Made by a program: the position numbers and the translations under genes. A stretch of DNA of 64,000 nt, from assembly GCA_030682835.1 (NCBI GenBank), contig JAUXNG010000095.1, positions 62,001-126,000 on the forward strand, read 5' to 3'. This document shows positions 56,970 through 64,000 of the stretch, one piece after another. This stretch comes from Hydrogenophaga sp. Its GTDB lineage: Bacteria > Pseudomonadota > Gammaproteobacteria > Burkholderiales > Burkholderiaceae_C. The notes under the pieces are model-generated. The model searched no databases and was not told the origin of the DNA. It worked only from the letters and a program-made list of their open reading frames with translations. Every line of letters starts with the position of its first letter. Within the stretch, counting starts at the first letter, position 1.

Positions 56970-58466
56970 TCAGTTTTCTTTTTTCTCTTCAGGCGTGCGC
57001 ACGGTCTGCGTCTTGCTGGCGACCACCGTGCGGCCTTTGAGCTGGTTCAGGGCCTGCTGCAGCTGGAAGTCGTTTTCGCTGCCGAATTCCGGCACCAGAC
57101 GCTGGCCCGGGTTCTTGCGCGACTCTTCCTCCAGACGCTTGCGGGCGAGTTCACGTACTTCTTCGCGCATCTGCTCTTCGGCACGCCGCTCGTCGGTCAT
57201 GGGGGCGGCGGCGCCCGCGGCACCGCGGCCATTGCCCAGGTGCTTCTGCAGGTCGGCTTCACGGGTGCGCAGGGCCGCGAACACATTGCCTTCGGCGGTT
57301 TCATCGATCATGACGTCGGGCACGATGCCGCGCGCCTGGATCGAGGTGCCCAGCGGCGTGTAATAGCGGGCCGTGGTGAGCTTCAGGCCGGTGTCGGGCC
57401 CGAGCGGGCGCACGGTCTGCACAGAACCTTTGCCGAAGGTCTGGCTGCCCAGGATGGTCGCGCGCTTGTGATCCTGCAGCGCGCCGGCCACGATTTCGCT
57501 GGCCGAGGCCGAGCCTTCGTTCACCAGCACCACGAGCGGCACCTTCTTCAGCGCGCCCTGGGTGGCCACAGTCAGGCGCTGGATCGGGTCGGGGCCGCCG
57601 CGGCGCAGGTAATGCTGCGGGATGGCCTTGTAGACGAATTTGCTGTCTTCCAACTGCCCGTTGGTAGACACAACGGTCACGTTTTCCGGCAGGAAGGCTG
57701 CCGACAGGGCCACAGCGGCGTCGAGCAGGCCACCCGGGTCGTTACGCAGGTCGAGCACGAGTCCCTTGAGGTTCGGGTCGGCCTTGTACAGCTCTTCCAC
57801 CTTGCGGGTGAAATCTTCAATGGTGCGTTCCTGGAACTGCGACACACGGACCCAGGCATAGCCAGGCTCGATCATCTTGGACTTCACGCTCTGGGTCTTG
57901 ATTTCCTCGCGGGTGATCGTGACCGGGAAGGTGCGGTTTTCGTCCTTGCGGAAAATCGTGAGCAGCACCTTGGTGCGCGGCTCGCCTCGCATGAGCTTCA
58001 CGGCGTCGTTGATGGCCAGGCCCTTGACGGCCGTGTCATCGATCTTGGTGATGAGGTCACCGGTCTTGAGACCGGCCCTAAACGCCGGCGAATCTTCGAT
58101 GGGCGAAACGACTTTCACGAAGCCGTCTTCCATGGTGATCTCGATGCCCACGCCGACGAAGCGTCCGCTGGTGCCTTCCCGGAATTCCTTGAAGGATTTT
58201 TTGTCGAAATACTGGGAATGCGGGTCCAGGCTGGCCACCATGCCGGTGATGGCCTCCGAAATGAGCTTTTTCTCGTCCACCGGCTCCACATAGTCGGTCT
58301 TGACCATGCCGAACACCGCGGCAAGCTGCTGGAGTTCTTCCAGGGGAAGGGGCGCCAGCGTGCCACGCGCCACGGCCTGCAGCTGCACTGTGGTCAGTGC
58401 CCCGGCCACCGCACCAATGGCAACCCAACCGGCGATTTTCAGCTTGTGACTCACTTGCTTTCCCAT
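56970..58466 (-). CDS. ctpA: C-terminal processing protease (S41)
   Basis: Periplasmic serine protease that trims or degrades envelope proteins. The 498-residue protein has a signal anchor (about 8-33), a PDZ domain (about 95-170, G-V-G-I-E-I to A-G-L-K-T-G-D), and the S41 domain with catalytic Ser in N-E-G-S-A-S-A-S-E and Lys in T-F-G-K-G-S-V-Q. G-L-V-L-D-L-R-N-D-P-G-G is the typical core. A C-terminal Arg/Glu-rich helical tail (about 430-498) follows. AGGAATTTCC precedes the ATG at 58466. It lies between gpmA and moeB on the minus strand. Confidence 0.95.
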   Translation of the reverse strand: MGKQVSHKLKIAGWVAIGAVAGALTTVQLQAVARGTLAPLPLEELQQLAAVFGMVKTDYVEPVDEKKLISEAITGMVASLDPHSQYFDKKSFKEFREGTSGRFVGVGIEITMEDGFVKVVSPIEDSPAFRAGLKTGDLITKIDDTAVKGLAINDAVKLMRGEPRTKVLLTIFRKDENRTFPVTITREEIKTQSVKSKMIEPGYAWVRVSQFQERTIEDFTRKVEELYKADPNLKGLVLDLRNDPGGLLDAAVALSAAFLPENVTVVSTNGQLEDSKFVYKAIPQHYLRRGGPDPIQRLTVATQGALKKVPLVVLVNEGSASASEIVAGALQDHKRATILGSQTFGKGSVQTVRPLGPDTGLKLTTARYYTPLGTSIQARGIVPDVMIDETAEGNVFAALRTREADLQKHLGNGRGAAGAAAPMTDERRAEEQMREEVRELARKRLEEESRKNPGQRLVPEFGSENDFQLQQALNQLKGRTVVASKTQTVRTPEEKKEN

Positions 58467-58596
58467 GGAAATTCCTCGCACGACACCGCGCGGGCCACGC
58501 CGGCCCGCCATCGGGTCAATATACACCTTGGAGCAAAGGAGAGGCTGGCGGGTTCCGCAAGTCCCTTGAGGGCATTCCCGCAGCGAATGACAGGAC

Positions 58597-59340
58597 TCAG
58601 CCCTTGCCCTGCGCCGCCACGGCCGCAGCGGCTTTGGCGGCAGCTTCGGCGTCGCCCAGGTAGTAGCGTTTGATGAGTTTCAGGTCGGCGTCGAGTTCGT
58701 ACACGAGGGGAATGCCGTTGGGGATGTTCACCCCCACGATGTCGGCGTCGCTGATGCCGTCCAGGTACTTCACCAGCGCCCGGATGCTGTTGCCGTGCGC
58801 GGCCACCACCACGCGGCGGCCAGACCGGATGGCAGGGGCCAAGGCCTCGTTCCAGAACGGCATGACGCGGGCCACGGTGTCTTTCAGGCACTCGGTCAGC
58901 GGCACGTCTTCGGGCTTGAGAAGGGCGTAGCGGCGGTCGCCACGCTCGCAGCGGGGATCGGTCGGCTCGAGAGCCGGCGGCGGTGTGTCGTAGCTGCGGC
59001 GCCACACCAGCACCTGCTCGTCGCCGTACTGCTTGGCCATGTCGGCCTTGTTCAGCCCCTGCAAGGCGCCGTAATGGCGCTCGTTCAGACGCCATGTCTT
59101 CACCACCGGCAGCCAGGTGCGGTCCATCTGTTCCAGCGTGTGCCACAGAGTGTGGATGGCGCGCTTGAGCACGCTGGTGTAGGCGATGTCGAAGTCATAA
59201 CCCTCGGCCTTGAGCAGCTGGCCCGCGGCAATGGCCTGGGCCACGCCGGTGGGCGTGAGCTCCACGTCGGTCCAGCCGGTGAAGCGGTTTTCGAGGTTCC
59301 AGGTGGATTCGCCGTGGCGGATCAGGACGAGTTTGTACAT
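58597..59340 (-). CDS. gpmA: 2,3-bisphosphoglycerate-dependent phosphoglycerate mutase
   Basis: Interconverts 3- and 2-phosphoglycerate in glycolysis and gluconeogenesis. The 247-residue protein has the phospho-histidine motif [10 protein letters not shown] (His9), T-G-W-x-D-V-E-L, and the second His in [21 protein letters not shown] is diagnostic. The C-terminal Ala-rich tail is typical of betaproteobacteria. It is divergent from the rhodanese gene, and upstream of ctpA by 130 bases. Confidence 0.97.
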   Translation of the reverse strand: MYKLVLIRHGESTWNLENRFTGWTDVELTPTGVAQAIAAGQLLKAEGYDFDIAYTSVLKRAIHTLWHTLEQMDRTWLPVVKTWRLNERHYGALQGLNKADMAKQYGDEQVLVWRRSYDTPPPALEPTDPRCERGDRRYALLKPEDVPLTECLKDTVARVMPFWNEALAPAIRSGRRVVVAAHGNSIRALVKYLDGISDADIVGVNIPNGIPLVYELDADLKLIKRYYLGDAEAAAKAAAAVAAQGKG

Positions 59341-59488
59341 GGCAACAGTGAAACGTGGTGGGCCGGCGGGCTGCCGGGCGGGGGCGGGCGCTCAGGCCGG
59401 CGGTCTGACGCGAGGGCCGCACAGCTGTGAGGCCGGCGCACCCTAGCCGGGCATTCTAAAATCCGGGGCTTAACTGAAAGGTGTTCCT

Positions 59489-59899
59489 GTGAGTTTTTTT
59501 ATCGAGAACTGGATTCTGATCGCTGTGGCCTTCACGGCGGGCGCCATGCTGATGTTTCCGGCCGTCACCGCCGGAGGCAGGGCGGGCTCTCTGACGGCGG
59601 CCCAGGTGGTGCAGCTGATGAACCGTGAGAAGGCCGTGGTGGTGGATGTGTGCGAGCCTGAGGAGTTTGCCGCTGGCCACGTCATCGGCGCCAAGAGCGT
59701 GCCACTGGCCCAGCTGGAGGCCAAGCTGCCCGGCGTGGTGAAGAACAAGGCAACGCCGGTGGTGCTGGTGTGCGCCTCTGGCATGCGCTCCAACCGCGCC
59801 CTGGCCACCGCCAGGAAGCTCGGCTATGAGAACGTGCATTCCCTGTCCGGCGGCATGGGTGCTTGGCGCACGGCTAGCCTGCCGGTGGAAAAAGGCTGA
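59489..59899 (+). CDS. Membrane-anchored rhodanese-like sulfurtransferase
   Basis: A 136-residue protein with an N-terminal span (about 4-28) and a single rhodanese domain (about 36-130). The active-site loop is V-C-A-S-G-M-R-S (Cys about 92), and G-H-V-I-G-A-K-S-V-P-L and G-G-M-G-A-W complete the fold. The start is a GTG (59489) with GAAAGG 7 bases upstream. A TAAAAT at 59457-59462 could be the -10. It is the first gene of rhodanese-grxC-secB-gpsA, a conserved betaproteobacterial cluster. Its partner is unknown. Confidence 0.9.
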   Translation: MSFFIENWILIAVAFTAGAMLMFPAVTAGGRAGSLTAAQVVQLMNREKAVVVDVCEPEEFAAGHVIGAKSVPLAQLEAKLPGVVKNKATPVVLVCASGMRSNRALATARKLGYENVHSLSGGMGAWRTASLPVEKG

Positions 59900-59943
59900 A
59901 GATTTGAGCGTGCCTTCGGGCTTCACCTTTCTCTGGAACTACC

Positions 59944-60201
59944 ATGCCGACCGTCAAAATGTTCACCAGTGCGTACTGCCCATATTGCAGCCGCGCCAAG
60001 GCCCTGCTGGAAAAGCGTGGCGTCACCGACCTCGAAGAAGTGTTCGTTGACGGCAAGCCCGACCTGCGCGCGCAGATGAAAGAAATCACCGGCCGCACCA
60101 GCGTGCCGCAGATCTTCATCGGTCAGACCCATGTGGGTGGGTGTGACGACCTGCACGCACTGGACAGCCAGGGCGGCCTGATGCCGCTGCTGCAGGGCTG
60201 A
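59944..60201 (+). CDS. grxC: Glutaredoxin 3
   Basis: Dithiol glutaredoxin that reduces protein or glutathione mixed disulfides using glutathione. The 85-residue protein has the C-P-Y-C active site (residues 12-15), T-S-V-P-Q-I-F-I and G-G-C-D-D-L, as in GrxC; the extra cysteine after G-G is characteristic. It begins 44 bases after the rhodanese gene and precedes secB, as in many proteobacteria. Confidence 0.96.
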   Translation: MPTVKMFTSAYCPYCSRAKALLEKRGVTDLEEVFVDGKPDLRAQMKEITGRTSVPQIFIGQTHVGGCDDLHALDSQGGLMPLLQG

Positions 60202-60309
60202 GCGCCAGTTCATCTGCGACGGGCTGACATAATCAGCCCCGGTGCCCGCTGCGGGAACACAGTGTCCCCGGCGGGTTTCGTTTTTTCTGCCTCACCCTTA
60301 CATCGCACC

Positions 60310-60768
60310 ATGGCCGACAACCTTGACCCCACCTTCCAGATCCAGCGCGTCTACCTGAAGGAAGCCTCGCTCGAGCAGCCCAACTCGCCCGCGATCCTGC
60401 TGGAGCAGGAGCAGCCCTCCGTCGATATCCAGCTCGGCGTGGAAGCCAACCCGGTGGCCGACGGCGTGTACGAGATCTGCGTCACCGCCACGGTGCAGAC
60501 CAAGATCAAGGACAAGACCGTGTTCCTGGTCGAGGTCAAGCAGGCCGGCATCTTCGAGATCCGCAACCTGCCTCAGGAACAGATGGGCCCGATCATGGGC
60601 ATCGCCTGCCCGCAGATCGTCTACCCCTACCTGCGCAGCAACGTGGCCGACCTGATCCAGCGCGGCGGCTTCCCGCCCGTGCACCTGGCCGAGATCAACT
60701 TCCAGGCCATGTACGAGCAGCAGCAGGCCCAGGCCGCTGAGGACGCACCCCGCATCGTCACGCAATAA
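60310..60768 (+). CDS. secB: Protein-export chaperone SecB
   Basis: Tetrameric cytosolic chaperone that keeps preproteins unfolded and hands them to SecA. The 152-residue protein starts [17 protein letters not shown] and has [17 protein letters not shown] and [10 protein letters not shown], all diagnostic, with an acidic SecA-contact region. The ATG at 60310 gives the canonical start. It sits between grxC and gpsA, and its receptor SecA, with an intact zinc finger, is encoded at 4.4-7.1 kb. Confidence 0.97.
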   Translation: MADNLDPTFQIQRVYLKEASLEQPNSPAILLEQEQPSVDIQLGVEANPVADGVYEICVTATVQTKIKDKTVFLVEVKQAGIFEIRNLPQEQMGPIMGIACPQIVYPYLRSNVADLIQRGGFPPVHLAEINFQAMYEQQQAQAAEDAPRIVTQ

Positions 60769-60785
60769 GCGCAGGAACCCGGGCT

Positions 60786-61814
60786 GTGTCAGCCATGCAC
60801 ATCGCCGTCCTCGGCGCCGGGGCGTGGGGCACAGCCCTGGCCATCAGCGCGGCCCGCCAGGGCCACCAGGTCAGCCTGTGGGCGCGTGACGCCGCCCAGG
60901 CGGCCGACATGCAGGCGCAGCGCCAAAACAGCCGCTACCTGCCGGGACACGGCTTTCCCCCCACGCTGGCGGTGGCCCATGGGGCTCTTTCGCCCGATGG
61001 CTCGACCTCGTGCTTGCGCTCGGCCAGCCTGACGATCGTGGCCACGCCCATGGCGGGCCTGCGCGGCATGCTGGAGCAGCTGAGCGAAAGCCAGGCCCCC
61101 CTGGCGTGGCTGTGCAAGGGCTTCGAGGCCGTGCCGCAGGGCGTGCAGACGCCGGGCCTGCTCGGCCATGAGATCCGCGCCCAGGTCGCACCCCGGCTGT
61201 GTGCCGGCGTGCTCAGCGGACCCAGCTTTGCGCAGGAGGTGGCCCGCGGTCAGCCCACCGCCTTGGTGGCGGCGAGCGAACACGCCAGCGTGCGCGAGGC
61301 GCTGGTCGGTGCCTTCCACTGCGCCACCCTGCGTGTGTACGCAAACGACGACATTGTGGGTGTTGAGGTCGGTGGCGCCGTCAAGAACGTGCTGGCGATT
61401 GCCACCGGGTTGTGTGACGGCCTGAACCTGGGTTTGAACGCCCGCGCCGCACTGGTCACCCGAGGGCTGGCCGAGATGACGCGCCTGGGGCTGGCGCTCG
61501 GCGCACGCGCCGAGACCTTCATGGGCCTTTCAGGGTTGGGCGACCTCGTGCTCACGGCCACCGGCGACCTGTCCCGCAACCGCCGGGTCGGTCAGCTGCT
61601 GGCCGAGGGGCTGAGCCTGCAGCAGGCGGTGGATTCGCTCGGGCATGTGGCCGAGGGCGTGTACAGCGCCCGGACCGTGGTGCAGCGCGCCCGGGCACTG
61701 GGCATTGAAATGCCGATCAGCGAGGGCGTGGTGGCACTGCTCGAAGGCCGCCTGCGCCCCGGGCAGGCGGTGGCGGCCCTTATGGGGCGCGATCCGAAGG
61801 AAGAGACGCTTTAA
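60786..61814 (+). CDS. gpsA: NAD(P)H-dependent glycerol-3-phosphate dehydrogenase
   Basis: Makes sn-glycerol-3-phosphate from dihydroxyacetone phosphate for phospholipid synthesis. The 342-residue protein has the Rossmann motif [12 protein letters not shown] near the N-terminus, a G-P-S-F-A motif near 144, the catalytic Lys in V-K-N (about 203), and L-S-G-L-G-D-L near 255. The start is taken as GTG (60786) because AGGAA lies 8 bases upstream; an ATG at 60795 is three codons later. With ugpBAEC this gives both synthesis and uptake routes to glycerol-3-phosphate. Confidence 0.95.
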   Translation: MSAMHIAVLGAGAWGTALAISAARQGHQVSLWARDAAQAADMQAQRQNSRYLPGHGFPPTLAVAHGALSPDGSTSCLRSASLTIVATPMAGLRGMLEQLSESQAPLAWLCKGFEAVPQGVQTPGLLGHEIRAQVAPRLCAGVLSGPSFAQEVARGQPTALVAASEHASVREALVGAFHCATLRVYANDDIVGVEVGGAVKNVLAIATGLCDGLNLGLNARAALVTRGLAEMTRLGLALGARAETFMGLSGLGDLVLTATGDLSRNRRVGQLLAEGLSLQQAVDSLGHVAEGVYSARTVVQRARALGIEMPISEGVVALLEGRLRPGQAVAALMGRDPKEETL

Positions 61815-61903
61815 TTCGCACGGCCACGACAGTGGCCACTACGCATCCGGAGCACACTGACCTGCATCAGGATGCCGCGCAACTGCCTCCGCCAGGCCAG
61901 GCA

Positions 61904-61946
61904 TTGCCCCCCCTGGGGGGTGACGCCGCAGGCGGAGCGGGGGGTA
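61904..61946 (+). repeat. GC-rich palindromic repeat, copy 4 (after gpsA)
   Basis: The element reads CCCCCCC-T-GGGGGG, TGACGCCGCAGGCGGAGC, then GGGGGG. It is the closest match to copy 1 at 32766 (same C/G hairpin, TGACG spacer and terminal G-run). It abuts the stop codon of panC on the opposite strand, in the convergent gpsA-panC gap, where it may act as a transcription barrier. Confidence 0.6.
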
Positions 61947-61947
61947 C

Positions 61948-62927
<980 letters not shown>

Positions 62928-62934
62928 GTCTTGT

Positions 62935-63822
62935 TCACCAGGCGTGCAGGGCGTCGTCCGGGAACGAGCCGTTCTTGACGGCGGCCACATAGGCCGCCAT
63001 GGCGTCGCGCACGCTGGCCTGGCCCTCCATGAAGTTGCGCACGAACTTGGGATTCTTGCCCAGGTTGATGCCCAGCATGTCGTGCATCACCAGCACCTGG
63101 CCGGCCGTGCCCTTGCCGGCGCCGATGCCAATGGTGTGGCAGGTCTTGAGTTCTTCGGTGATCTCGCGGGACACGGCGGCCGGCACCATTTCCAGCACCA
63201 GCATGTTGGCGCCGGCGTCCTGCAGTTCCAGCGCCTGGCGGCGCAGCGTGAGGGCGGCGGCCTCGCCACGGCCCTGCACCCGGTAGCCGCCCAGCGCGTG
63301 CACGGTCTGGGGCGTGAGGCCGAGGTGGGCACACACGGGAATGCCGCGCTCGACCAGGAAGCGCACGGTCTCGGCCGTCCAGCCGCCGCCTTCGAGTTTG
63401 ACCATGTGGGCGCCCGCGCGCATCAGCTCGGCGGCGCTGCGCAGCGCCTGTTCTTTGCCTTCGTGGTAGCTGCCAAAGGGCAGGTCGCCAATCACCCAGG
63501 CCGTGGCCTGCACGCGCTGCAGGCCGCGCACCACGCTTTCGGTGTGGTAACGCATGGTCTCCAGCGTCACGCCGACCGTGCTGGACAGGCCCTGGCAGAC
63601 CATGCCCAGCGAGTCGCCGACGAGGATGCACTCGACCCCGGCGGCGTCGGCCACGGCGGCGAACGTGGCGTCGTAGGCGGTGAGCATGGTGATTTTTTCA
63701 CCGCGCTCGCGCATCTCCATCAGCCGCGGCAGGCTCACCGGCTTGCGCTGGGGCAAGGGCGATGCAGCGGGTAGCGTGCCGTACGGGGTGGCCGTGGGCG
63801 CAGCGGGGGCGGTGATGCTCAT
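62935..63822 (-). CDS. panB: 3-Methyl-2-oxobutanoate hydroxymethyltransferase
   Basis: First committed step of pantothenate synthesis: adds a hydroxymethyl group from methylene-THF to alpha-ketoisovalerate. The 295-residue protein has [17 protein letters not shown] (metal-binding Asp), D-L-P-F-G-S-Y, K-L-E-G-G near residue 140, H-L-G-L-T-P-Q (about 168), and the catalytic Glu in V-L-E-M-V-P. The N-terminal 25 residues are Ala/Pro-rich and may be extra. It is divergent from nadC and upstream of panC. Confidence 0.96.
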   Translation of the reverse strand: MSITAPAAPTATPYGTLPAASPLPQRKPVSLPRLMEMRERGEKITMLTAYDATFAAVADAAGVECILVGDSLGMVCQGLSSTVGVTLETMRYHTESVVRGLQRVQATAWVIGDLPFGSYHEGKEQALRSAAELMRAGAHMVKLEGGGWTAETVRFLVERGIPVCAHLGLTPQTVHALGGYRVQGRGEAAALTLRRQALELQDAGANMLVLEMVPAAVSREITEELKTCHTIGIGAGKGTAGQVLVMHDMLGINLGKNPKFVRNFMEGQASVRDAMAAYVAAVKNGSFPDDALHAW

Positions 63823-63896
63823 GTCGGTAAGCCTCGGTTGGGTGCGTGGCGATCAGAATGGGGGCACTATATTCGATCCCGTTATGCTTGCCCCCC

Positions 63897-64000
63897 ATGA
63901 AACACCTGTCTGAATTCACCGCGGTCGATCTGGCCGAGCTGGCCCGGCGCGATGTGGCGCGGGCCCTGGAGGAAGATGTCGGCGCTGGCGACCTCACCGC
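63897..64000 (+). CDS. nadC: Nicotinate-nucleotide pyrophosphorylase (carboxylating), N-terminal fragment
   Basis: Only the first 34 codons lie in the window. The start M-K-H-L-S-E-F and the segment A-L-E-E-D-V-G-A-G-D-L-T-A match the NadC N-terminus (family A-L-x-E-D-x-G-x-G-D-x-T). The enzyme makes nicotinate mononucleotide from quinolinate and PRPP in NAD synthesis. It is divergent from panB, with 74 bases between the starts. Confidence 0.85.
   Translation, partial: MKHLSEFTAVDLAELARRDVARALEEDVGAGDLT

Overview
The window is a contiguous, GC-rich stretch of core bacterial chromosome. Gene order and protein features point to a betaproteobacterium of the order Burkholderiales, most likely family Comamonadaceae (Hydrogenophaga-, Acidovorax- or Polaromonas-like). 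The pointers are petB-petC-sspA-sspB, secA-argJ, yacG-zapD-coaE-pilD-pilC-pilB, ispB/rplU-rpmA-obg-proB, hemA-prfA-prmC, ubiE-ubiJ-ubiB, and rhodanese-grxC-secB-gpsA. The genus is an inference. I see no prophage, insertion sequence, CRISPR array, plasmid function or recognisable defence island.

Layout. 1-2.9 kb: end of the cytochrome bc1 operon, the SspA/SspB pair and tRNA-Thr. 2.9-9.9 kb: a DciA-like gene divergent from an M23 peptidase, then secA, argJ, a DUF815 ATPase and a MutT-type hydrolase. 10-15.4 kb (minus strand): pilB-pilC-pilD-coaE-zapD-yacG, joining type IV pilus assembly to CoA synthesis and cell division. 15.4-17.1 kb: a sparse stretch with two small membrane-protein genes, an atypical alpha/beta hydrolase and tRNA-Pro. 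17.1-24.7 kb: ispB divergent from rplU-rpmA-obg-proB, then rppH, proS and a lytic transglycosylase. 24.7-29.7 kb (minus): a Lon-like ATPase and hemA-prfA-prmC-grxD. 30-35 kb (minus): ugpBAECQ for glycerol-3-phosphate and glycerophosphodiester uptake. 35.3-43.8 kb: a 1299-residue FAD/Fe-S oxidoreductase and a ubiquinone cluster (DUF971, ubiE, Tim44-like, ubiJ, ubiB). 43.9-51.9 kb: FmdB-like protein, DUF502, aspS, YqjD/E/K-like envelope proteins, nudB, an EEP phosphatase with clsB, folE, and a blue-light BLUF protein. 52-56.2 kb: DUF429, a small membrane protein, an SLC13 carrier, YitT and a secreted nuclease. 56.2-64 kb: moeB, ctpA and gpmA (minus); rhodanese, grxC, secB and gpsA (plus); panC and panB (minus); start of nadC.

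Functional links. Respiration and quinones are served by petB/petC, ispB (quinone tail), ubiE, ubiJ and ubiB. Protein export uses SecA and SecB. NudB and FolE are sequential enzymes around dihydroneopterin triphosphate and lie within 3 kb of each other. Lipid and phosphate metabolism is represented by ugp, gpsA and clsB. Many neighbours overlap by one to four bases (pilC/pilD, prfA/prmC, ugpC/ugpQ, ubiJ/ubiB, proS/transglycosylase, YqjE/YqjK, EEP/clsB), which suggests translational coupling.

Less ordinary items: a 32-codon membrane peptide gene with a strong ribosome binding site in the only long intergenic gap; a long hairpin with a T-run between ugpB and ugpA; five intergenic members of one GC-rich palindromic repeat family; an alpha/beta hydrolase whose catalytic residues look degraded; and a BLUF photoreceptor directly downstream of folE. 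No single region convincingly forms a wholly new multi-gene system.
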